DNA of 18,265 bases, taken from NCBI GenBank assembly GCA_023091735.1, contig JALKBU010001022.1:1-18265 (forward strand), read 5' to 3'. Source of the stretch: Trichomonas tenax (lineage: Eukaryota; Parabasalia; Trichomonadida; Trichomonadidae). The position numbers and the translations under genes are program-made. Shown here piece after piece: positions 7,501 through 14,402 of this stretch (position 1 is the first letter of the stretch; each line of letters begins with the position of its first letter). Under the pieces are notes generated by a model that searched no databases, was not told the origin of the DNA, and saw only the letters and a list, made by a program, of their open reading frames with translations.

Positions 7501-7787
7501 AATACGAATTTGTGACATATCATTGGCCGCATTTCGTCACACGACAGAGCGAGAAACAGAGAATTATCTGGGGAAACAAGATCTTGTTCATGGATGTATT
7601 GTTCCCATTATCATTATCGAGAGTTATTTACATTGATGCAGATCAAATCGTGAGAACGAATATGAGAGAATTGATGACGATGGATATCGACAATTCTCCT
7701 TATGCATTCACTCCAATGTGTGACAGCAGGATGGAGACAGAGCCGTTTAGGTTCTGGCACGGTGGATACTGGATGCAGCACCTTTAA
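4578..7787 (+). CDS. UDP-glucose:glycoprotein glucosyltransferase, interrupted by in-frame stop
   Basis: UGGT is the ER lumenal folding sensor that re-glucosylates N-glycans on misfolded glycoproteins. An in-frame TAA directly precedes the ATG, fixing the start. Residues 1-11 (MFVWLIYQSCA) look like a short signal peptide. The start of the mature chain (QLDISLQSKWSKTLPVAES) matches the family's N-terminal thioredoxin-like region. Residues about 30-880 are the long, poorly conserved folding-sensor region. The GT24 catalytic domain begins near 915 (GKIHVFGVCSGKLYERLTKI), followed by the metal-binding DAD at 1020-1022 in VIYIDADQIVR and by FRFWHGGYWMQHL. It then stops at codon 1070 (TAA, 7785-7787). 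The same frame continues with the missing C-terminal half of the catalytic domain. Truncated here, the enzyme lacks LDQDLPN and the ER-retention tail and should be inactive. No Inr is obvious within 60 nt of the start; a TCATTT lies at 4486-4491. Total length with the tail is about 1195 codons, shorter than the ~1450-1550 typical of fungi and animals. Confidence 0.88.
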   Translation: MFVWLIYQSCAIKIEKQLDISLQSKWSKTLPVAESICFFGEFAKEKYNCAIKQINTLSSYDVDIKKSIEIFCPCLSKEEQNLLNYSLSYHVFSPRIAFYTSLKLNISVDKYDFEPNFETFEYFDFKSEKQFQENVIIRPILSQKSTVECQTLSGYGVELRPFKYSMEYSVKDPSQLHKGSKSIVDDPTFDYLQQYQVDNDIKSENKIHQHLESFVMNTEDPLYELKNVVENWPISVKKVFDTEIEEGLTEDSGFMESCMTLNGRVIPYETFDPFTFASHIKEIKTIQKILTEKFDLSQKKAKVIMEKETHQNPLVIDARGDHILWINNLETDKRYSKYPKKIDALFGRLNEPPKIRYNIVNMILFIDPSSSKDMKMLLEVHKLLEKGFATRVGIAPIHTSKNEKHIKALYDIFANYNAFKFISSLVKGESIREAFEKTTKHKFGDFSDESEDFLSTIDDFATRSGINETAVWTNGDYYNGQYLEDKLAIAPLEAIESARQVALENGASDDFLALVLRHRHAIKRIVPEVSKVDPITTRLSEESYENIAEFIDFAKSIKYEKSDDEKPLCTAWSYVKNNKKEFESNIKDFFKSRHNTPVRFGFVDKFPKVIENVLNKDFEYDAILFVNGRIMYLNSSFDEYGHLFSWQSSIVSQLQSVEIDNVSDDLLFFWNAYLLSLRSREIEIKHFHPNDFNPEEHFAIDVDGPEDIEIRAVIDPFTKEGQKITSFLHHFSQFNIAHISIRVQPSKAITVPTSLYRYVTSERALFSSFNDSITYSIILDTPEIWMVDQKHVETDVDNVLGLDLTPGYRYMFEYELSNIVIEGYAKDCLNHPSGNIQIRTTESDTTIMSNNGYFQFKASTPGVYEVSLASDWSTNNFEFVGSHKLVVSSFFWNHHSLTIKRTGNGQQIFKAVDDGKIHVFGVCSGKLYERLTKIMILSVTMNANNATCKFWLLGNYLSPTFKKDIEKMSKLSNFEYEFVTYHWPHFVTRQSEKQRIIWGNKILFMDVLFPLSLSRVIYIDADQIVRTNMRELMTMDIDNSPYAFTPMCDSRMETEPFRFWHGGYWMQHL

Positions 7788-8165
7788 GGCAAGAAATATC
7801 ACATTTCTGCACTCTTCATGACAGATTTAAGTGTATTTAGAAGTATGAAGGCGGGTGAAGCGCTTAGAGATTACTACAACTCTTTAGTCCAGGACCCTGA
7901 AAGTTTAGCAAACTTGGATCAGGATTTGCCTAACTATGCACAAGAAAAGATTCCGATTTATTCGCTTCCTCAGAACTGGCTCTGGTGTGAGACATGGTGC
8001 AGTGATGAGACGATGAAAGATGCTAAAACAATCGATTTATGCAACAATCCGTTGACAAAAGCTCCAAAATTGAAGATCGCAAAGGAAAGGATAAAAGAAT
8101 GGCCTGAGCTAGACAGGATTGCCGGAAACATCGAGGAAAAGGGTGTTATTAATGATGAGTTGTAA
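7788..8165 (+). pseudogene. Displaced C-terminal part of the UGGT catalytic domain
   Basis: This is in the same frame as 4578-7787, immediately after the TAA. It reads [18 protein letters not shown], which directly continues the family sequence across the stop. Then come [10 protein letters not shown] (Q and N of this motif are reported as essential in animal UGGT), [14 protein letters not shown] and [15 protein letters not shown]. It ends in VINDEL, a KDEL-type ER-retrieval signal. An internal ATG at 7818 could start a 115-aa piece, but that would lack a signal peptide. Conserved residues and the NDEL show no further decay, so the stop is either recent, an assembly or base-call error, or read through. 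TAAAA occurs soon after the final stop. Confidence 0.85.
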
Positions 8166-8361
8166 GATTTAATTAAAAAAATTATCATAAACAATTTTAT
8201 GTTTTCTTATATTTCAGTCATACTTCATATATCGACTTTTCATACCCGAGAATGTGGCTTTCATTAACTGCTTTTATGTAATTGTAACATCTTAGACTTT
8301 TGATAAAAATTATGCAACTTAGAATGGTTTTATTACCTTCTGCAGTCTATTAACATATTTT

Positions 8362-9333
8362 TTATACAATATATTTGCGAGCATTAATTCTTTTAAGCTT
8401 TTCAATCCTAACCAACAGTGATTTTGACCTTCCTAGTTCTGGATACTGAGTGAATATCTCCACAATCGTCTTAAACTCATCAATGGGCAAAATATATTAA
8501 GATTTTCCATCAATTGTAGTTATATTAATTGGAAAAACTTGTGGTTGCCTTCTATTGGTCCAATATATGGCTATAAATAGATCTGAACTCACTATATTTA
8601 ACTTTTCTAATACCGTAGATTTAAAAAAAAATTCAAAACTCATTTTCAGCCCAAAACAAGTTGTAGCCTTTCATGGAATCCACACAAAGATGCAAAATCC
8701 GCAATGCAGAAGTCTCAAATCGAACAAAAAATCACTTTCTTCAATGATAAAACAAAGATTTCTTCTTCAGAGAACAACACGATGAAGACAGAGACCTCAA
8801 AACGATATACTTGGACTCTTTTGGGGTTAAGCTTGTATCTGCAAAGTGTTGGAGCTTTAATTTCGAAATTAACAAATTCATTGTTGCATATTTTTGTTAT
8901 TAAAAGATGATGGAATTTTGGATTTGGAATCTTTAATGACACAGAAAAACGAACTTTTTGGCAATTGCTCGGTTATTCGCTAACAAAACTTCTTTCATTT
9001 TCATAATTTTTTGCTATCTCCTTTAAATGATCCAACATCGAAAATTCTGAATTCTCCTCCATAAACAGCACCTCTTTGCACCATAATTAGCTCCCAATTG
9101 CAGCTTTTTCAAAAATTTCAAATTTAGTTTTCCACATTTTCGCTCTTTTAATACTAATTTTCATCACTGTTTCTGGTGGTTTCCTCAACTTTATTACCAA
9201 AAAGGTGATTGACAATCAATACGTTTTTATCAAAATTAATTCAATCGATAATAGCCTGATTTTCTCAGTAATATTTACCACCTAGCTCTTCTGCAATACG
9301 TATCTTAGCTTCTATACAACGATAATTGCTCAT
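8362..9333 (-). pseudogene. Broken gene of unknown family
   Basis: Coding-like segments run along - with several stops and frameshifts. A start at 9333 gives MSNYRCIEAKIRIAEELGGK followed by a TGA at 9265-9267. Further on, one frame reads MNLLISKLKLQHFADTSLTP, and later SALRILHLCVDSMKGYNLFW. After a frameshift around 8640 the last part is open from 8643: EKLNIVSSDLFIAIYWTNRR, then RQPQVFPINITTIDGKS, a TAA (8497-8499), then YILPIDEFKTIVEIFTQYPE and LGRSKSLLVRIEKLKRINAR, ending with a TAA at 8362-8364. The composition and lack of low complexity in the last segment indicate a once-real protein, but I do not recognise the family. It may be a trichomonad-specific multigene family member. Confidence 0.5.
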
Positions 9334-9885
9334 TTAAAATTTCTCTAAAGAAGACATCAAAATCACTATAAACCGATCAATCACCCATACGCTCTATACT
9401 CATAAGATCAATAATCGAAGGAACTGTTAAAAATATCGAAAAAATAATCAGTCGCATCAAAATTGACTTTATACTTTAAGCCAAAGAAACCTTTGACAAG
9501 GAATCGATTAATTATATGATTTATCGTATTGTAACTCTTTATTTAGATTTTAATATTTATATCGATTCAAAGCCTTAAGACTTAGAACACAGACATAAAA
9601 ACAGAACCAATGCATTTACAAAAGACCAAAAATTCGAATTTATTATTTCGATCAAATTAAAAACTTAAGTCACAAAGCATCTTCACAGTAACAGCTTTAG
9701 GCAATGAATATCAAAGCAAAGACAAAATTTTGATAATTTGATATCAAATTTAAAAACCTCACACATCAAGAACACAGCCATATAAACACATCAAAGTCGT
9801 CAAAATCAAACCAAAAATAACGGATCGTTTGAGTGAACAGAAAAACAATTAATTTGTTTCTTGACAGTTTTTTTAGAGCGGCTGC
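9334..9885. other. AT-rich spacer, possible small coding relic
   Basis: No supported gene. On + at about 9382-9474 a stretch reads SPIRSILIRSIIEGTVKNIE then KIISRIKIDFIL before a stop, which may be a coding scrap or chance. The rest is AT-rich, with repeated words such as GAACACAG near 9585 and 9769. Confidence 0.4.
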
Positions 9886-9891
9886 TCACAA
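9886..9891 (+). promoter_or_regulatory. Weak Inr-like element before the 329-aa gene
   Basis: TCACAA, with +1 A at 9888, fits TCA(+1)Y(T/A) only in its minimal form and lies 17 nt before the chosen ATG. It supports the ATG at 9905 rather than the in-frame GTG at 9833. Confidence 0.4.
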
Positions 9892-9904
9892 AATTTATTT
9901 ATTT

Positions 9905-10894
9905 ATGAGCTCGCCGATAGAGAGTCCCAACGAGGACCCTATAGCGGCAGGTTCAGAGCCCGAAGCGAGGCTCGCCGACAAGCTCCAAGATTCTCTAAAA
10001 CTGCCTTTTTTGTCTGCATCAATTCCAAACGGAGAGAATTCTCCAAACGACTTACGCCAAATTCTGCAGTATTATTATATTCTTGACCAGAAGAAGCAGC
10101 AACAGACTCCAAAATCAGAAGACACTACAATCAGTATTAGAATACCACCGAGACTACAAAAAAATGTCGAAATAAAATATACCAAGGAAGACGAAGAAGG
10201 GCCTATCGATTCCATTCGGCTTCCAATATCAAATAAAATTAGAATGAGCATAAATAAAAATAAATCGAATCTACGTTCACCGTCGAAGCTCCATATGCCA
10301 AAGAGAGTATTTACACCTGATTGGGAAGCTGCAGAAGCGCATAGGCATAGCCATGACAGCTTCTATCAATCAGATGATTCGGATACAGAGCCAGACGGCG
10401 CTTACAAGGATTTAGACGATGTCGAACTCCACAGGAGATTGGAAGTTCTCGAAAATAGAATCATATACGGAAACTTTAAACACGTGATTCATCCAGCTGA
10501 AGCGATGAAACTTCTCCAGTCGGACATGAATCTCATTCTCACGAAATCTGAAGCCGAGAGATCAGAAAGATACGAACAACTCGACGAAATACAGACTATT
10601 CCCCAATTTTGGGAGCCGAGAAGATACGATAAACCAGAAAATATACTTTCGACAGAACAATCGAATGAGCTTAGTGTCAAAATTATACAGTCTACGATAC
10701 GGCCTGAAAAGCCCAAAACAGCAACAAAATCAGATAAAAAGCCTCTTAAGAGGTCGATGTCGGTCTCAATGCACAGCACGAAGAAAGGAAGATCACGAAA
10801 TGTTGAAGTTGATCCGAACGTTCTTACTCTTCCATATGGAACTTTCGAGACAGACGACGAATCCGTTTTAAGCGAATGGGAAGATTTTATCTGA
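9905..10894 (+). CDS. Hypothetical acidic/serine-rich protein, 329 aa
   Basis: The first ATG of the open frame starts MSSPIESPNEDPIAAGSEPE; upstream in-frame sequence has only a GTG at 9833 and is AT-rich, whereas base composition changes to coding-like at 9905. No known domain. The protein is mostly disordered and charged. Features: a low-complexity N-terminus; SIRIPPRLQKNVEIKY (about 77-92); an acidic patch YQSDDSDTEPDGAYKDLDD; a predicted helix VELHRRLEVLENRIIYGNFK (about 175-194) continuing through KLLQSDMNLILTKSEAERSE; and a basic patch KSDKKPLKRSMSVSMHSTKK that could be a bipartite nuclear signal. It ends DDESVLSEWEDFI. A nuclear or scaffold role is possible but not shown. TAAA occurs within about 25 nt of the stop. 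Confidence 0.7.
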   Translation: MSSPIESPNEDPIAAGSEPEARLADKLQDSLKLPFLSASIPNGENSPNDLRQILQYYYILDQKKQQQTPKSEDTTISIRIPPRLQKNVEIKYTKEDEEGPIDSIRLPISNKIRMSINKNKSNLRSPSKLHMPKRVFTPDWEAAEAHRHSHDSFYQSDDSDTEPDGAYKDLDDVELHRRLEVLENRIIYGNFKHVIHPAEAMKLLQSDMNLILTKSEAERSERYEQLDEIQTIPQFWEPRRYDKPENILSTEQSNELSVKIIQSTIRPEKPKTATKSDKKPLKRSMSVSMHSTKKGRSRNVEVDPNVLTLPYGTFETDDESVLSEWEDFI

Positions 10895-11399
10895 TGTCTC
10901 TCTTGTTAATCTTTAATTAAACTATCTGTTTGTTTCATCACAATAATTCGATCAATTTGTTTTTATTTCAGTCCTTGTTCATCATCTAAAATGAAGAACT
11001 TTCTCGTGCTAACTTGCTTCTAACTCCATTTTTTCTCTCACACCAATAAAATCAATTTATAAATTTGATAATATAATTAAAAATTTCAATATTGAAACAA
11101 AACAAGCATGAAATCATATATAAAACCAATAATTAGATATATATGCTGATATAGAAATTCTGAAATAGCTATTTTTTCTGAGTATTTCAATAAAATATAA
11201 TAGTACTTTTATGTTTTACAAAGTATCATATTCAATCAACCCTTTATAAATAGAATGGACTCAGTGAGTACTATCGAAATTCTCAAATAAATAAATTTGA
11301 ATTTAGATTTTGTTACTAATAGCATTATACAGCTTATATACTTTATAAATTTTAATAAATGATACTGTATTCTCATACAATGTTTTGTCTTCAAATATC
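10895..11399. other. AT-rich spacer
   Basis: No gene, RNA or strong repeat seen. It is the 3' flank of the 329-aa gene followed by A/T-rich DNA up to the left inverted repeat. Confidence 0.6.
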
Positions 11400-11527
11400 T
11401 CGATTCTGTGACCTTGAATTTTTTTCTCGTTTACTCTTTTGAGTTTTGCGATTTTTAACGAGTGACCCCCTATAGATCAGATCTGATAAAACATTTACGT
11501 GCCTTTCTGGGGTTCTGTTTACAGTGG
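11400..11527 (+). repeat. Left long inverted repeat
   Basis: Matches the reverse complement of 12325-12451. It includes a perfect 12-bp palindrome ATCAGATCTGAT at 11476-11487 that is not preserved in the right arm. Confidence 0.7.
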
Positions 11528-12232
11528 TATCAATAATATCTCTGCAAACAAAGACCAAGCCGCTAATCCAATACGATTTTGCTTAAACAAACACGATCTT
11601 GTATTGGAAGATGATGGGAGCTCTTCTCTTATCTATTGTATGTATAACTGCATGCTAATAATATAGATGTAGCCTATATTAAATCTCAGAATTTATAAAT
11701 ATATTAACAAAATCAATTATAATTAATACATTCATAAACAGTGTGATTATAGATTATTATTTTAAGAATATAATACTCTGTTTTTGTATTTTTAAAAAAG
11801 CAATAATTTAACTTATTTAGTATTTCCATTTATTTTAATAAGAAATTGGTGCTTTTCAGGGGGTTCTGAGTATGTTTATAGCATGTGCTTGTCTATTTAA
11901 CTTGAGGATCTCCATGCCTCCATGAGATTTCATCGAATTTTGACATGTAAAATAACAAAAGTCACCATTTCTAACACTTATTATCTGATATTTGTCATGT
12001 AAAGTCGAAAATTTGATATGTAATGTTACCAATGAGCAAATTTTGTGTGAACTTGAGGTAGCATAACGTTAAGTATGCTCGATGTATGAGCAAAGGAATG
12101 CCGTTTGACTCCCGCACGTAGCGTATTTTTTCTTTTCTATTTTTTGATTTTTCTACCGGAACTCTTGCAAAAATAAGCGAGCAAACGCTATAATAGTGAG
12201 ATGTATTTGTTATAATCATCAAAGAGATTCAT

Positions 12233-12270
12233 AACAGAAGCCCATTAATGATTTGTAATGGGTTTCTGTT
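12233..12270. repeat. Strong hairpin, 15-bp stem
   Basis: AACAGAAGCCCATTA (12233-12247) pairs with TAATGGGTTTCTGTT (12256-12270) around an 8-nt loop, with one G-T pair. Weaker pairing continues outward to about 12226 and 12277. Confidence 0.8.
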
Positions 12271-12324
12271 TGTAATCATATCATGATTAAGTAATACCTT
12301 GCTAAGATCATGAAATAGATTGCA

Positions 12325-12451
12325 CCACTAGAATCAGCACCCACAAAAAGCACGTAAATGTTTCATCAGATTCTTCCAGGAAGTGGGTTTACTCGTTAAA
12401 AATCGCAAAACTCAAAAAGGTCAATGAGAAAAAAGTGGAGCCGAAATTCGA
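12325..12451 (-). repeat. Right long inverted repeat
   Basis: The reverse complement matches 11400-11527; the best-kept core is 12384-12418 (AACGAGT and the adjoining AAAATCGCAAAACTCAAAA region). Confidence 0.7.
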
Positions 12452-12554
12452 TCTGATTTTTCAATAAAAGGGTCATAATTTCACAACTTTCCACATAAAA
12501 AAAAATGCTTTTTGGACGTCATCTATCACATATATAAAAACCATAGACGACTTT

Positions 12555-12775
12555 TTTACAAAATACGTTTTTTTTTATTTTTAAAAAATTCATTCGTTTC
12601 TCCCAGAAAATACGTTATTTTGAAATATTACTTCGTTGTTCGAAGCATAGACATAAAATCCAGTATATTTTCACATTTCATTTTTCATAAAAACGTTTTT
12701 TCTTTAAGAAAAAAAATCGATTTCTCCTTGAAAATACGTTATTTCTCAAAACCATTCCGTTATTCGTTATACACA
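12555..12775 (+). repeat. Two tandem ~123-bp units with AATACGTT words
   Basis: Unit 1 (about 12555-12652) and unit 2 (about 12678-12775) align at an offset of 123 bp: TTTCTCCCAGAAAATACGTT against TTTCTCCTTGAAAATACGTT, then similar TTCGTTGTTCG / TCCGTTATTCG. A third partial AAATACGTTTTATT is near 12867. The 91-aa open frame over this region is not a credible gene. Confidence 0.65.
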
Positions 12776-13023
12776 CAGCCATGCTAAGCTGAATTCACCG
12801 GAGATTCGCTGAAAACTCTTTTTTTCTTAATCCGTGCACGTTTTTAATTTTTTACAAAAAATACGTTTTATTACAAATAGCTATAAAATAAGAAATGAAA
12901 CAAAAAGACACGAAAATAAATTTATAAATCATCAAAAGGTGTCAAAAATTCACGTTTAATTTTTCGCATTTTGAGAACCTTTGTAAACCATACAAAAAAA
13001 TTTGTATTTTTTTATTTGTCCGC

Positions 13024-13029
13024 TCATTA
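13024..13029 (+). promoter_or_regulatory. Inr element of the IBD gene
   Basis: TCATTA, with +1 A at 13026, gives an 11-nt leader before ATG 13037. It is a textbook trichomonad Inr and fixes the start. Confidence 0.8.
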
Positions 13030-13036
13030 ATATTTG

Positions 13037-13696
13037 ATGCCAGAGACGCCAGCCTATTGGGACTTGCTTAACACACTCGACCAGGACGTCTACGCGGACC
13101 TCCAGAAGAAGCTCAGCAGCTCAGAGTGCCGCAATTGCCGTAACAAGAGGCTCGTGAACTTCAATGACATGCTCGACGAGATCAGATCTTACATCAACAA
13201 GGAGGATGGAGAGGACTGGAAGAGGTGCTTAGTATGCGGTGTCTGCTTCCTTTCAGACGGAATTGCCATCAATACGCACCAACTCAGCATTTTGATCGGT
13301 AAGTGCAAGAGCTCGATCAACGGTTCCCTCCACAGGCTGAAATATACACCATTCCCGTGCTCAAACGCCGCCAGTCAGGAGTTGGTCTCTTTAATTCCCA
13401 AATTAAAGGTCAACTACAGCGAATTGAGACAGTGGACGTTGAGAAAAAAGGGAGTTATGACACCACAACCAATTGTCCACGAGAATAAACCACTCCCAAC
13501 CCCAATTTTCTGCACACCGCAGCCAGCGAAGAAGTCTGACGACATAATCCCCACGGTAAAGGAGGAACCGAAGCAGGAGGAGTTCTTCTACGATGATCCT
13601 ATAATGCTGCCAATGAACAATTGGAACGATGACTACGAAATCTCCACACCCACAGAGTTGTATGATACTTCGTTCTACATTAGCGATTTCATCTAA
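13037..13696 (+). CDS. Initiator-binding-domain (IBD) transcription factor, IBP39-like
   Basis: A 219-aa protein. Residues about 5-110 match the IBD, the winged-helix domain of T. vaginalis IBP39 that binds the Inr of protein-coding genes: YWDLLNTLDQDVYADLQKKL, RLVNFNDMLDEIRSYINKED, WKRCLVCGVCFLSDGIAINT, and the recognition segment LSILIGKCKSSINGSLHRLK. The rest is a proline-rich linker (TPQPIVHENKPLPTPIFC) and an acidic, aromatic tail ending YDTSFYISDFI. It is much shorter than IBP39 and lacks an obvious counterpart of the large C-domain that contacts RNA polymerase II. C31-x2-C34 and C64-x2-C67 could form a metal site. It acts in the nucleus by inference. The 5' part is markedly GC-richer at third positions than neighbouring genes, as in well-expressed trichomonad genes. 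The ATG at 13037 is 11 nt after an Inr; an in-frame TTG one codon earlier is not used. Confidence 0.88.
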   Translation: MPETPAYWDLLNTLDQDVYADLQKKLSSSECRNCRNKRLVNFNDMLDEIRSYINKEDGEDWKRCLVCGVCFLSDGIAINTHQLSILIGKCKSSINGSLHRLKYTPFPCSNAASQELVSLIPKLKVNYSELRQWTLRKKGVMTPQPIVHENKPLPTPIFCTPQPAKKSDDIIPTVKEEPKQEEFFYDDPIMLPMNNWNDDYEISTPTELYDTSFYISDFI

Positions 13697-14391
13697 GGTC
13701 TCGATACCATTTTCGTCATAGCTGGCTAGCTATGGCTCCTTTAACCATGAATTTATGTTAATACAAACAAAGTCATCTCGAAAGGCTCTAATTTATATTC
13801 CTTTCCATCGGTTGTTCCATCTGATGGATAATTTCATGAAAAGGACAATAATTCGCCCCGACCAATAATAATATTGACGAATCGGAAGGCACTTCGACGG
13901 ACAAAAATACTAATAAAGGCTGATTTATGTCATTACAAGGCTAATTTTTCTTTCTCTTCTCCAACCAAAACTCCGCTTTAACACTTTTATATCCTTACTG
14001 CTTCACTTTGCTATTAAAAACATATTCCATGCCTCTTCAGAAGGCTGTGGTTTCAATATCAAAAAGATGATGTTTAGAATTACAAATTTACAAAATATTT
14101 TTGATTTTATGTCTTGACTGTCGAAAAATAGACTGTCTGGGACTAAGAATGATTGAATCCATCATTATAAGCTGACGATGAATGTAATTAAAAAATCCAA
14201 TAATGTAATTTTAAATATTTAAGACTTGTTACTAAAACCATAATATGTACTCATTCAGTAGATATCTATTTTATAGTTAAAAAGTCTAAAATCATTGATT
14301 GAAATTTGAGAATTTCGTATAAAACGAAATCAAAGCGACAAAGTTCTTTTGTATGAATCATGGTATGTAAAAAATAAAAAATCGGAAATTT
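13697..14391. other. Spacer with a short hairpin after the IBD gene
   Basis: CATAGCT (13717-13723) and AGCTATG (13728-13734) form a 7-bp stem with a 4-nt loop 20 nt after the IBD stop, a possible 3' UTR element. The rest is AT-rich with no gene seen. A degenerate Inr, TCACGT (14392-14397), lies just past the end of this stretch and 9 nt before the next ATG. Confidence 0.5.
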
Positions 14392-14402
14392 TCACGTTAT
14401 AA

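Larger units (their letters stand above)
11400..12451. mobile_element. Segment bounded by long inverted repeats (non-autonomous element candidate)
   Basis: The left arm (11400-11527) and the reverse complement of the right arm (12325-12451) share TTTTGAGTTTTGCGATTTTT then AACGAGT, later ATCTGAT-AAACATTTACGTGC, then AGTGG, with mismatches and small gaps between. The outer limit is set where similarity fades near TCGATT/TCGAAT. The interior (about 800 bp) has no credible transposase; a 75-aa open frame on - (11995-12222) is probably chance. It contains a strong hairpin (12233-12270), TGACATGTAA-like motifs and a tRNA-like stretch. I could not identify a target duplication. Confidence 0.55.

Noticed and set aside
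7760..7830. An intron removing the UGGT stop
   Set aside because: No GTATGT donor or ACTAACACACAG-type acceptor lies around the stop, and the coding match is continuous across it with no extra sequence.
7818..8165. Independent 115-aa gene starting at ATG 7818
   Set aside because: Its sequence is the C-terminal half of the UGGT catalytic domain, in the same frame as the upstream part, and the 10 codons before the ATG also match the family.
3971..8165. TAF9 and UGGT as a functional pair
   Set aside because: They are divergent genes in unrelated pathways (nuclear transcription and ER quality control); adjacency is best explained by chance.
9833..9904. N-terminal extension of the 329-aa gene from GTG
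   Set aside because: Eukaryotic start should be ATG; the extension is AT-rich and an Inr-like TCACA precedes ATG 9905.
12056..12131. Functional tRNA gene
   Set aside because: T-stem and acceptor stem do not pair, the usual T before the anticodon is missing, and the D-arm and anticodon-arm pairings compete.
12512..12787. 91-aa protein on +
   Set aside because: It covers a tandem repeat and A/T runs, has no Inr or coding-like composition, and the two repeat units differ by changes unrelated to codons.
14363..14368. GTATGT as a 5' splice site before the coiled-coil gene
   Set aside because: No matching trichomonad acceptor motif downstream and the ORF from 14403 needs no splicing.
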